The notes: generated by a model not told the origin, from the sequence alone. DNA of 8,911 nucleotides from Deltaproteobacteria bacterium (GCA_003646995.1 QMLZ01000119.1:1-8911), one strand, 5' to 3'. Shown: positions 1-6,868, counted from the stretch's first letter. Numbers and translations are program-made.

Positions 1-2
1 AC

Positions 3-599
3 AGTAAAGGGAATCGCCTGTTTTTTGGCGACGCGTGGCACATGATCCCCCACTACAGATACATGGGGAACTCCTTTCTATCCCTGCTAACTAAGATTGC
101 CTCGGGCTACTGGCACATAGCTGTTTTTCACAGCGGATACACTGCAATTTCCCTGTTGGCCTTGCGAAGACTCGATTTGGATAAAATCTACAGGCGATAT
201 GGAATGCCCAATGATATCTTGATCAAACTCAATCAGCATGATTTCAGAGTGAGAGATGTACACATACGTCCAGTTTATAATATAGGCGAAAAGTCCGGCA
301 TTAGGTTGCTAGAGGTCATCCCAAAGATAAGCTGGATACTGTTCAAGGGTTTTTGGCAAAGGCTTTTCTTCAAGTATGTTATAAAAGATTTTCACCCCTT
401 AATCTTCTTTTATCTTCTCTCATTTGTCCTACTCCTTGTCAGTGTGCCCCTTGCTGTTCGTTTATTTTGGGTCTGGGGCCACACTGGTAACATACCGGAT
501 ATTAATGCCCTAGCCCTGGTTTTTACTGTGATAAGCGGACTACAGACCCTTTTTTTCGGCATGTGGTTTGATATGGACTATAATAAAAATTTGAGATGA
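3..599 (+). CDS. Family 2 glycosyltransferase, C-terminal part (5' end outside window)
   Basis: The reading frame is open from position 3, so the gene starts upstream and the ATG at 42 is only an internal methionine. The visible 198 residues match the C-terminal part of polyprenyl-phosphate (dolichol-phosphate mannosyltransferase-like) GT2 enzymes: a KGNRLF segment, then GNSFLSLLTKIASGYWH, SGYTAIS, a YGMPNDILIKLN stretch, and VRPVYNIGEKSGI. Two predicted membrane helices follow (about 24 residues from DFHPLIFFYLL onward, then a second around ALVFTVISGLQTLFF), ending in WFDMDYNKNLR, a typical tail for this family. The catalytic DxD half lies outside the window. The role inferred is transfer of a sugar to a lipid carrier or glycan acceptor at the inner membrane. 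One oddity: where relatives, as I recall them, read A-D-S-Q-x-G-Y, this copy reads A-V-F-H-S-G-Y. Its TGA stop overlaps the next ATG (ATGA), implying translational coupling. The exact substrate is unknown. Confidence 0.85.
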   Translation, partial: SKGNRLFFGDAWHMIPHYRYMGNSFLSLLTKIASGYWHIAVFHSGYTAISLLALRRLDLDKIYRRYGMPNDILIKLNQHDFRVRDVHIRPVYNIGEKSGIRLLEVIPKISWILFKGFWQRLFFKYVIKDFHPLIFFYLLSFVLLLVSVPLAVRLFWVWGHTGNIPDINALALVFTVISGLQTLFFGMWFDMDYNKNLR

Positions 600-1369
600 C
601 AAGAGACTTTACCCATCAACGATACAACGAGATAATACAAACCTTAAAATCTAATGGGTACCACTTCCTGAAATTCTCTGAGTATCCCAAGGCGTGTCGT
701 TTTTCACCAGTCGTTATTCTCAGGCACGATGTGGATCGGCATCCTCGAAAATCTTTGGCACTGGCATTATTGGAACACGAGCTTGGCGTAAGGAGTACTT
801 ATTTTTTTCGAGTAAAGCGTTGCTCGTTTAATCTGGCCATCATGAAGTTAATCAAGGAGATGGGTCACGAGATAGGTTATCATTATGAAGACTTGAGTTG
901 TTGCGGCGGGGATCACCTTAGTGCATGGCAGAGTTTTAAAAGAAACTTAAGTCTTTTTTCACCGGTATGCACGGTAAGAACCATTGCAATGCACGGAAGT
1001 CCTTTTAGCCCGTGGGACAACAGGAACCTGTGGGATTATTATGATTACCGGGAGTTGGGCATATCGCTGGAGGCTTACAGGGACATAGATTGGAGTCGAT
1101 TTATATATTTGACAGATACTGGCCGTAATTGGAACGGAAAACATAATTTGAGAGATAAGGTACGCTTAGGCGATTTTGTTCAAATGGAGGACCTAAAAGA
1201 CAGCGAATGTGTAATGCGCTTTATTTCAATGAGCCGACCGGATCTTGTTATTTCGGTTCATCCGGAGCGATGGAACGACAGTATTGTAGATTGGCTGTTG
1301 TCTTTATTGCTGGACAGTTGTGCAAAGATTTTAAAAAGAATAATTTCTTTATCAAGGTACAATAAATAG
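596..1369 (+). CDS. NodB-like polysaccharide deacetylase family protein
   Basis: A 257-residue protein without an obvious signal peptide, so probably cytoplasmic. NodB-fold signatures are visible: LRHDVDR at residues 42-48 supplies the aspartates of motif 1, GHEIGYHYED at 90-99 supplies the metal-binding histidine region, and HGSP (H133) and ISVHPERW (H222) are further conserved-looking histidine positions. The family (carbohydrate esterase 4-like) removes N- or O-acetyl groups from sugars using a divalent metal. This short cytoplasmic subgroup is common in polysaccharide clusters, often with unproven substrate. The start ATG overlaps the upstream glycosyltransferase stop by 4 nt, and a FemAB-type gene follows after 13 nt, so it is an internal operon gene. 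Codons 107-112 (HLSAWQ) contain one copy of a 17-bp repeat also found in the intergenic region near 4861. Family is confident; activity and substrate are inferred. Confidence 0.85.
   Translation: MTRDFTHQRYNEIIQTLKSNGYHFLKFSEYPKACRFSPVVILRHDVDRHPRKSLALALLEHELGVRSTYFFRVKRCSFNLAIMKLIKEMGHEIGYHYEDLSCCGGDHLSAWQSFKRNLSLFSPVCTVRTIAMHGSPFSPWDNRNLWDYYDYRELGISLEAYRDIDWSRFIYLTDTGRNWNGKHNLRDKVRLGDFVQMEDLKDSECVMRFISMSRPDLVISVHPERWNDSIVDWLLSLLLDSCAKILKRIISLSRYNK
915..931 (+). repeat. 17-bp exact direct repeat, copy 1 (inside deacetylase gene)
   Basis: The sequence ACCTTAGTGCATGGCAG occurs here, within the deacetylase coding region, and again at 4861-4877 in the intergenic region, in the same orientation. 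Flanking bases do not match, apart from one further matching base after a single mismatch. A 17-nt match in a window this size is not expected by chance under a uniform base model (about 0.002 pairs). Confidence 0.75.
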
Positions 1370-1382
1370 GATCAGATCTTGA

Positions 1383-2363
1383 ATGAAAGCCGAATTTCTG
1401 CTTCTAAGCCCTGAATACTACCATTTGTGGGATCGATTCGTGGACATTAGCCCGCAGGGCAGTATTTTTGCAAAGACCTTTTACCTAAAGGCTCTAGGTG
1501 CTCCGTTCAAGATCGGCGTAATAATGTCCGACAGCGGGATCCAGGGCGGCTTGGTCTTGGCAAAAAACGAACTGGGGGTGTATTCAAATCCACTGCTCGC
1601 GAAGTATCTTGGGATACTGTTGAGACCGGCGGAAGGAAAATATGTGAATAGGATCACTGTTGAAAAGCAACTGACCGAGCAGATTGTCTCCTGTATCTCT
1701 TGGTGCAGGTCCTTTGACTACACATTCCACCCCAGCTTCAAAAACTGGCTGCCTTTCTACTGGCGTGGTTATAGGCAAGAGGTAAGATATACATACAGGA
1801 TTAATGATAGCTCAAACCTCGAGAAGATTTACGGGGAGGTGGAGTCAAGGGTTCGGAAGAATATTCGTAAGGCTCAAAGGCATGGCATAGAAGTTGTCGA
1901 CGAGGTGCCATCCGATATTTTCTACAAGATATGGAATTCCACATTTAAGAGGCAAGGGGGATCGGCCCCAATTTCCTTTCAAAAATTTGAGAACATTAGA
2001 AGGAAATTAGAACAAGAAGGCTGCATCAAGTTTTTTGGGGCAAAGGACAAAAAAGGCAGGTTTCATGCGGTAACAGGTATAGTCTTTGACAGTAGGTGCT
2101 CTTACCTTCTCTTCAACGGCATGGATACCACACTGCCCAACTACGAAGCCAATACCTTCCTGGTATTAGAAACCATAAGTCGCGCGTCTCAGCTGGCCGA
2201 CGCCTTTGATTTCGAGGGATCAATGCTTAAATCCGTTGAACGGTTTTATAGGGGATTTGGAGGCCAGCTGACTCCATATTACAATATCTGGAAGGCAAAT
2301 TTGTTCAATAACCTTAAGCGATGGGGTATTAAGACTTACAAGAGGCTGAAATATGGCCAATAG
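1383..2363 (+). CDS. FemAB/GNAT-type transferase (Acetyltransf_6-like), copy 1
   Basis: A 326-residue protein of the FemAB-like GNAT superfamily. Seen in the sequence: a basic VRKNIRKAQRHGI segment at 157-169, equivalent to the R-x-x-R/K-K-A-x-x-x-G signature between the two GNAT lobes, and a C-terminal DFEGSM...ERFYRGFGG...PYYNI block from residue 276, the hallmark end of the second lobe. Family members transfer aminoacyl groups from tRNA (FemX/FemA in peptidoglycan bridges) or acyl groups from CoA or ACP; members in polysaccharide clusters are mostly uncharacterised. No signal peptide or membrane helix is seen. The start ATG has only a weak AGGA about 11 nt upstream, and its 3' end overlaps the following sulfotransferase by 11 nt, so the two are probably translated together. 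A second member of the family (6892-7956) occupies the same position before a second sulfotransferase. Donor and acceptor are unknown. Confidence 0.85.
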   Translation: MKAEFLLLSPEYYHLWDRFVDISPQGSIFAKTFYLKALGAPFKIGVIMSDSGIQGGLVLAKNELGVYSNPLLAKYLGILLRPAEGKYVNRITVEKQLTEQIVSCISWCRSFDYTFHPSFKNWLPFYWRGYRQEVRYTYRINDSSNLEKIYGEVESRVRKNIRKAQRHGIEVVDEVPSDIFYKIWNSTFKRQGGSAPISFQKFENIRRKLEQEGCIKFFGAKDKKGRFHAVTGIVFDSRCSYLLFNGMDTTLPNYEANTFLVLETISRASQLADAFDFEGSMLKSVERFYRGFGGQLTPYYNIWKANLFNNLKRWGIKTYKRLKYGQ

Positions 2364-3345
2364 GTTTAACTCGTTTCGAAGAATAGCCTTACTCGCCCAG
2401 TCAATTGCAGGGAACAATCCTCTATTGGAAAGAATAGAGAAGGCTATGCTATCTCGAACTTCCCCAACAGGCCCACCTCCGCTTTTTATAATCGGAGCTC
2501 CAAGGACGGGCTCTACTCTACTGTTTCAGCTTCTTCTAGCACGTTACCGATTCGTCTGCTTAACAAACATACAGTCCTTTTTCTATGCCTCTCCCGTAGT
2601 TGTCGGAAGATTACTTTATCGCTGGATTAGACGCACTGGTATTAATACGGGGTTTTCGAGTAAATATGGTTACATCAAAGGAATGTTTTCCCCGTCAGAG
2701 GCGGGTAGGGTGTTTGCGAGATGGTTTGGTGAGATTGGGAATTCTTCTCGAGAACCTGGTTTGGAAAAGGAGATGGTGCGTGGCTCCGTGTACTTCCTTA
2801 GCACCTTATTCGGTTGCCCGTTCCTGGCCAAGAACTTGAACAACAGCCTCCGGCTACGGCGAATCAGGGCGATATTTCCCGAAGGCGTTTTTGTGTGGGT
2901 GAAGAGAGACCCGCTTTTTGTATGCCAGTCGATCCTGGAGATGCGAAGAACCGTGACGGGCTCTGATCATCATTGGGTGAGCGTGACCCCTTTAGGGTAC
3001 GAAAAACTCAGCAATAGATCCCCATTAGAACAAGTTGCCTGGCAGGTTGCAACCATTGAAAAGAATATAGAACATGACCTGAGTAAGGGTCAGATGGAGA
3101 AAGTTATCCCCGTTGACTATGAGTCCCTTTGTGAGGAACCGCAAAAGGTTTTACGCGATATCTGTTTCTTTTATGAAAGGGTGGCAGGTATTCCTTTAGA
3201 GGAGACAGGAACGAGGATCCACTCCTTGAAGCCGAGTAACCGGCAAAGGTTAAGTGGCCAAGAGTGGAAATTGTTGAAGTCATACGTGGAGCAGTATAGT
3301 GGGAAGAAATCGCGCATATCCTCTGTTAACGATAAGCAGCAATGA
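2353..3345 (+). CDS. PAPS-dependent sulfotransferase family protein, copy 1
   Basis: A 330-residue protein with both PAPS-binding motifs: the 5'-phosphosulfate loop FIIGAPRTGSTLL at 45-57 and the 3'-phosphate motif VKRDPLFVCQS at 183-193 (R185, S193). Between them, PSEAGRVFARWF (114-125) and the AKN segment near 159-161 match regions of the second sulfotransferase in this window. A W-x-S-x-x-P-x-x-Y pattern at 208-216 is also shared. Sulfotransferases of this Sulfotransfer_3-like group move a sulfuryl group from PAPS to a hydroxyl or amine, here probably of a sugar or other glycan-linked acceptor, in the cytoplasm. It starts inside the end of the FemAB-type gene (11-nt overlap). Its last codons overlap the tail of the convergent glycosyltransferase by 20 nt, which leaves no room for a separate terminator. 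Family is firm; the acceptor is unknown. Confidence 0.88.
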   Translation: MANRFNSFRRIALLAQSIAGNNPLLERIEKAMLSRTSPTGPPPLFIIGAPRTGSTLLFQLLLARYRFVCLTNIQSFFYASPVVVGRLLYRWIRRTGINTGFSSKYGYIKGMFSPSEAGRVFARWFGEIGNSSREPGLEKEMVRGSVYFLSTLFGCPFLAKNLNNSLRLRRIRAIFPEGVFVWVKRDPLFVCQSILEMRRTVTGSDHHWVSVTPLGYEKLSNRSPLEQVAWQVATIEKNIEHDLSKGQMEKVIPVDYESLCEEPQKVLRDICFFYERVAGIPLEETGTRIHSLKPSNRQRLSGQEWKLLKSYVEQYSGKKSRISSVNDKQQ

Positions 3346-4600
3346 TCTTCCTGAATGCCTTCACATAGTACTTTCCACCAGTTTCTATATTCACCACATA
3401 TCGCCTCATTGTTTCATAACCCGCTAAGGATATTTTTTTACACTCCTTTTCGTGATTCATCGCAAAGGCCATGGCCTCTGCCATTGATTTGGCGTCATGG
3501 GGAGTGTACAGGAGGGCATTTTGCCTGTGTTTCCATATGGTTCCATTGAGGGGGGAAAAGTCCGCTATTATAAGAAGACGTCTGTAAGAAGCGGCCTCTT
3601 GGGCCACGGCATTGAGGGCGAGACCGCCCACGACACATTGGCACTTATCCAATATGGGGAAGATGTCTCTTACGTATCCGTGAAATCGAATTAGCGACTC
3701 AAGGTGCAGTTCCTTGGCCTTTTGTTCCATGGCTTTTCGCAGAGGACCATCACCAAGGACATGAAGTACGAAATTCGTATGGCGTTCCCTAAGGATGGAG
3801 GCCGCCTGGATAAGAATGTCTTCTCCTTTGGGCACATTGTGTACTGTTGCTAGGCGGCCAATATAGGCGAATCCGAAGGGGTCACCTGGCTTTCTGTTTG
3901 AAAAAGCGTTAGAAGGTGGTTCTGGAGCGATCCTGGAAATAATGGGTAGCTCCACGAAATTACCGGGGTACTTGTTCTTGATCAATCTTCCTCTACCCGT
4001 ATCACCCCATATGTGAAGGACGGCAGCTACTTTTGAGAAAACAAATTTGTTGATTAGATCAGGTATAAGCCTAATGTCGCTTCCGCGGTATGTAACAACT
4101 ACTGGCACTTTCAAGAGGAATTGCAAGGGCAAAGCCAGCAAAGCCAGCGGCGTCCAATTAGCATGTATAATATCAGCCTTAGTAGCAAATCGCGCCATCG
4201 AAAAAAAGAAAGCCCCCAGGAAAATCGGAACTTGGAATACCCGGGGAAAAAGGTGTTCTCTTGAATACAAGGGGGCCTTCTTTATCCGTATTTTTTGCAT
4301 TTTTTCGGGAATAAAGTAACGAAAACGGTGAATCATAAATCTTTCGGAAATTTTTTCCGTCTTTTTCAAGCCAGGGACATGAGGTGTCAGAACCTTAACC
4401 ATTGCTCCTGCACGGCTGTACGCCAAAGCCTCGGTTAGAACAAACGAGCCACCGTAAAAACTTCCAGAAGTATCATTGGGATCCGGAAATCCAGGAGACA
4501 GCACTAGTATTCGAATAGGGTTTCTACGCCCATTTCCTGGTCTATTTTTTGATTGGACAGGCTCCATATGTCTATTGGCTGATGATGGCATAATACGCAT
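3326..4600 (-). CDS. Family 4 (GT-B) glycosyltransferase
   Basis: A 424-residue GT-B enzyme on the strand opposite to all its neighbours. The N-terminal Rossmann lobe begins at IRILVLSPGFP (29-39) with a glycine-rich acceptor loop near 46-52 (GSFYGGS). HANWTPLALLALPL (146-159) and VTYRGSDIRLI (169-179) are typical of GT4. The nucleotide-sugar lobe starts at FAYIGRL (244-250), followed by KGEDILIQAA, VLGDGPLRKAM (281-291) and HGYV. In the usual E-x7-E donor site only the second glutamate seems present (E335, in AVAQEA); the first position is L327. It would add a hexose-type sugar from an NDP or related donor to the growing glycan. The first ATG (4600) lacks a clear Shine-Dalgarno sequence, and the ATGs at 4591 and 4567 are possible alternatives because the conserved fold begins only at residue 29. 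Donor and acceptor cannot be deduced. Confidence 0.87.
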   Translation of the reverse strand: MRIMPSSANRHMEPVQSKNRPGNGRRNPIRILVLSPGFPDPNDTSGSFYGGSFVLTEALAYSRAGAMVKVLTPHVPGLKKTEKISERFMIHRFRYFIPEKMQKIRIKKAPLYSREHLFPRVFQVPIFLGAFFFSMARFATKADIIHANWTPLALLALPLQFLLKVPVVVTYRGSDIRLIPDLINKFVFSKVAAVLHIWGDTGRGRLIKNKYPGNFVELPIISRIAPEPPSNAFSNRKPGDPFGFAYIGRLATVHNVPKGEDILIQAASILRERHTNFVLHVLGDGPLRKAMEQKAKELHLESLIRFHGYVRDIFPILDKCQCVVGGLALNAVAQEAASYRRLLIIADFSPLNGTIWKHRQNALLYTPHDAKSMAEAMAFAMNHEKECKKISLAGYETMRRYVVNIETGGKYYVKAFRKIIAAYR

Positions 4601-4603
4601 TAC

Positions 4604-4649
4604 AAGGAGAGAAATAATGTTCTCAGTTGTCCATAGCTTGTTTGGATAA
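4604..4649 (+). other. Strong Shine-Dalgarno with 10-codon open frame
   Basis: AAGGAG at 4604-4609 sits 7 nt before an ATG at 4617. The frame encodes MFSVVHSLFG and stops at TAA (4647-4649). The ribosome-binding site is better than that of any full gene here, yet the peptide is very short and lies just upstream of, and antisense to the leader of, the leftward glycosyltransferase. It could be a decapitated gene start, a leader peptide, or chance. There is no visible promoter for it. Confidence 0.2.
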
Positions 4650-4662
4650 ATTATGCTAATAG

Positions 4663-4689
4663 TTAATATGTTTTACTCCCCTATGTCAA
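4663..4689 (-). promoter_or_regulatory. Possible sigma-70 promoter for the leftward glycosyltransferase
   Basis: Read on the minus strand, a perfect -35 hexamer TTGACA (4689-4684) is followed by TATTAA (4668-4663, 4 of 6 matches) at 15-nt spacing, or by poorer -10 candidates at 16-17 nt. It lies about 65-90 nt upstream of the ATG at 4600. The -35 match is good but the -10 and spacing are poor, so this is tentative. Confidence 0.3.
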
Positions 4690-4708
4690 AAATGATTTGT
4701 ATTAAAAA

Positions 4709-4820
4709 CGACAGATTTATGACGGAAGCGAGTGCGAAAACTGTCGACCCATGTCTATCAAACCTCATAATAGTATTTTTGCTGAGACATTCTGATTACT
4801 AATGAACGGTTTGCAATGTC
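4709..4820. promoter_or_regulatory. Short dyads, possible activator-binding region
   Basis: Two perfect 6+6 inverted repeats lie 60-170 nt upstream of the sigma-54 type element: CGACAG (4709-4714) with CTGTCG (4741-4746), and GACATT (4786-4791) with AATGTC (4815-4820). Further ATGTC motifs are at 4683 and 4751. The position fits upstream activating sites for a sigma-54 enhancer-binding protein, but the half-sites are short and the spacers long (26 and 23 nt), so chance is not excluded. Confidence 0.2.
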
Positions 4821-4860
4821 CTTGCCAACAACAAGCTTTCGGGACCATATCAGATGCTGA

Positions 4861-4877
4861 ACCTTAGTGCATGGCAG
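4861..4877 (+). repeat. 17-bp exact direct repeat, copy 2 (intergenic)
   Basis: This is the second copy of ACCTTAGTGCATGGCAG, ending 2 nt before the sigma-54 type element. Copy 1 is at 915-931 in the deacetylase gene. Read in the same frame, both encode LSAWQ, but no further similarity to the deacetylase could be seen on either side in any forward frame. Confidence 0.75.
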
Positions 4878-4879
4878 GG

Positions 4880-4896
4880 CTGGCACAGATCTTGTA
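4880..4896 (+). promoter_or_regulatory. Sigma-54 (RpoN) -24/-12 type promoter for asnB operon
   Basis: CTGGCACAGATCTTGTA matches the RpoN consensus YTGGCACG-N4-TTGCW. The -24 part (CTGGCAC) is perfect, the 5-nt spacing to TTG is exact, and the -12 part reads TTGTA instead of TTGCA. Transcription would start near 4907, giving an untranslated leader of about 55-60 nt before the asnB GTG. Other TGGCAC sites in the window, all in coding sequence, lack a matching -12 element. Such promoters need an enhancer-binding activator, which is not encoded here. Confidence 0.6.
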
Positions 4897-4963
4897 CTAT
4901 AGCATTTTGAACACGATCAGCAATCACTTAATCCACTTTTGAAAGGCTCGCGGAGTTTTTCCA

Positions 4964-6868
4964 GTGTGTGGTATTTGTGGCATCTTCAATCTAGATGGGG
5001 AGCCAATTCCCCACAAACATATCAAGACAATGGTCGACGCCCTTGCCCACAGGGGCCCAGATGACGAGGGTTGTTTCATAGACATCAATATCGCACTGGG
5101 CCACAGGCGCCTTGCCGTGCTGGACCTGTCACCCTCCGGTCACCAGCCCATGGCCAATAGAGACGGTAGCTTGGTATTCGTTTATAACGGCGAGGTGTAT
5201 AATTACCTGGAGCTGAAGGTGGAGCTTGAGGCCCTAGGATATCAATTTCGTTCCCGGACTGACACTGAGGTCTTACTGTACGCATACGAGGAATGGGGAA
5301 TCGAGTTCGTAAAAAGACTGAATGGGATGTTTGCATTCGCGTTGTGGGACTCTAGAGCCAAAACGCTTTACCTTGCGAGGGATCGGTATGGTATTAAACC
5401 CCTGTACTGGACGAAAGTTGGGAGTACCTTCATTTTTGCCTCAGAGATAAAAGCCATACTGACACATCCAAAGGTAAGCTCTGACATTAACCCCGATGCA
5501 CTCAATGAGTACTTCACGTTTCAGAATTTGTTTCGATACCATACTCTTTTTAAGGGTATCAACCTACTGCAGGCCGCCTCTGTCAGATGGATAACCGAAG
5601 GAGAGGGTAAACTGAAGAAGCAAACTTGGTGGGATTATGATTTCACTAACCGCGAAGAGAGCATGTCGATGGAGGAGGCGAGGGAAGAAACCCTTCGACT
5701 GTTTAGGCAGGCTGTTACGCGTCAACTCATTAGTGATGTGCCATTGGGTAGTTACCTTTCTGGGGGAATGGATTCGGGTTCGGTTGTTGCTGTAACCTCA
5801 GAGCATATTCCTAGGCTCGCTACTTTTACCTGCGGATTTGACATGTCTTCGGTTACGGGCCGTGAGGCAAATTTCGACGAAAGGCGAGAGGCAGAGCTTA
5901 TTTCATGCTATTTCAAGACAGAACACTACCAACAAGTGGTCAATGCCTCTGATATCGAGTGGGCTTTGCCAAAGGTAGTATGGCACCTTGAGGATCTTCG
6001 CCTGGGAATGAGCTATCCCAACTTCTATGTAGCACGCCTCGCCTCTAAGTTTGTTAAAGTTTGCCTAACAGGTGCTGGAGGTGATGAGCTTTATGCCGGA
6101 TATCCTTGGAGATACTACAGGGTATTCGATTCCGTGGGGCGGGACGACTACCTGCGTCAGTACTATGGGTTTTGGCAGCGCTTAGTGTCTGATAAGGGGA
6201 AGAGGCTCCTTTTTACGGATGAGATCTGGAAGGAGATTCGTCAGCATGACACCTTTAGGACATTTAGCCGTGTGTTTACGTTCAACGATCGGCTTAAATA
6301 TGATAGCCCTGAAGAACATATCGCGAATTCATTATATTTCGAGATTAAAACATTTCTCCACGGGCTTCTAATCGTGGGGGACAAGCTCTCCATGGCCCAT
6401 GGTCTGGAAGAGAGAGTCCCGTTTTTGGACAATGATCTGGTTGAATTTGCACAGCGCATCCCCATTCGTCACAAGCTGGCCAACCTAGAGCGTATTAAGA
6501 GGATGGACGAAAATGAGACGAGAAAATTGAGACGGTATCAGACCTTTGATGATGGGAAAAATGTCTTGCGGAATGCTATGGCGAGCTTATTGCCTGAAGA
6601 GGTGATTAGACGGAGAAAACAAGGGTTCTCATCTCCTGATGAGTCTTGGTACAGGGGTGAAGCCGTTAAATTCGTGCGAGCTGTCCTCACTAACAAGAGG
6701 GCCTCCTATAAGGAATTCTTGAACCCGAGATTTGTATCAAGGATTGTGGAGGAACACTGCGCAGGCAAGAAAAACTATCGGCTGTTGCTGTGGTCGCTGC
6801 TATGCTTTGAATACTGGTGCCGGATATTTCTGGAGGGCAGAGAGAGCTCTGAGATAATATACAAATAA
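4964..6868 (+). CDS. asnB: Glutamine-hydrolysing asparagine synthetase / amidotransferase
   Basis: A 634-residue protein with a GTG start; the start is fixed because Cys2 (MCGICGIF) must become the N-terminal nucleophile. A GGAG lies 8 nt upstream. The class II glutaminase domain (about 1-210) keeps HRRL (R49), YNGE (N75-E77) and TDTE (D100). The synthetase domain keeps the pyrophosphate loop SGGMDS (266-271), an LED motif (E343), GAGGDELYAGY (370-380), LEERVPFLD (481-489) and RRRKQGFSSP. Both active sites look intact. The reaction is ATP-dependent transfer of glutamine ammonia to aspartate, or, for some polysaccharide-cluster homologues, to a uronic-acid carboxylate. The length fits the longer bacterial (Bacillus AsnB-like) group. 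It is the first gene of an operon behind the sigma-54 type element, 23 nt before a FemAB-type gene. The surrounding genes favour glycan amidation, but free asparagine synthesis is not excluded. Confidence 0.9.
   Translation: MCGICGIFNLDGEPIPHKHIKTMVDALAHRGPDDEGCFIDINIALGHRRLAVLDLSPSGHQPMANRDGSLVFVYNGEVYNYLELKVELEALGYQFRSRTDTEVLLYAYEEWGIEFVKRLNGMFAFALWDSRAKTLYLARDRYGIKPLYWTKVGSTFIFASEIKAILTHPKVSSDINPDALNEYFTFQNLFRYHTLFKGINLLQAASVRWITEGEGKLKKQTWWDYDFTNREESMSMEEAREETLRLFRQAVTRQLISDVPLGSYLSGGMDSGSVVAVTSEHIPRLATFTCGFDMSSVTGREANFDERREAELISCYFKTEHYQQVVNASDIEWALPKVVWHLEDLRLGMSYPNFYVARLASKFVKVCLTGAGGDELYAGYPWRYYRVFDSVGRDDYLRQYYGFWQRLVSDKGKRLLFTDEIWKEIRQHDTFRTFSRVFTFNDRLKYDSPEEHIANSLYFEIKTFLHGLLIVGDKLSMAHGLEERVPFLDNDLVEFAQRIPIRHKLANLERIKRMDENETRKLRRYQTFDDGKNVLRNAMASLLPEEVIRRRKQGFSSPDESWYRGEAVKFVRAVLTNKRASYKEFLNPRFVSRIVEEHCAGKKNYRLLLWSLLCFEYWCRIFLEGRESSEIIYK

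Larger units (their letters stand above)
4601..4963. other. Divergent intergenic regulatory region
   Basis: This is the only gap longer than 50 nt in the window. It separates the starts of the leftward family 4 glycosyltransferase and the rightward asparagine synthetase operon. It is more AT-rich by eye than the genes. It contains a sigma-54 type element (4880-4896), a possible sigma-70 promoter for the leftward gene, one copy of a 17-bp repeat (4861-4877), short dyads built around ATGTC/GACAT and CGACAG/CTGTCG, and a tiny open frame with a strong ribosome-binding site (4604-4649). I saw no gene-length open frame, tRNA, riboswitch or transposase remnant in it. Confidence 0.7.

Noticed and set aside
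107..125. TGGCAC sites inside coding regions as further sigma-54 promoters
   Set aside because: None of them has a TTG(C/T) block at the right spacing; the example here is followed by TGTTT.
42..599. ATG at 42 as the start of the first gene
   Set aside because: The frame is open to the window edge and the residues before position 42 (KGNRLFFGDAWH) already match the family, so the gene is truncated by the window rather than starting here.
2600..2839. Open frame on the plus strand inside the first sulfotransferase
   Set aside because: It lies entirely within a well-supported gene in another frame and shows no recognisable protein features; the same holds for the open frames at 4047-4319 and 5085-5336.
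4131..4148. Tandem 9-bp repeat AAAGCCAGC within the family 4 glycosyltransferase gene
   Set aside because: It encodes a Leu-Ala-Leu-Leu-Ala-Leu type hydrophobic stretch in a conserved region; ordinary coding repetition with no sign of slippage.
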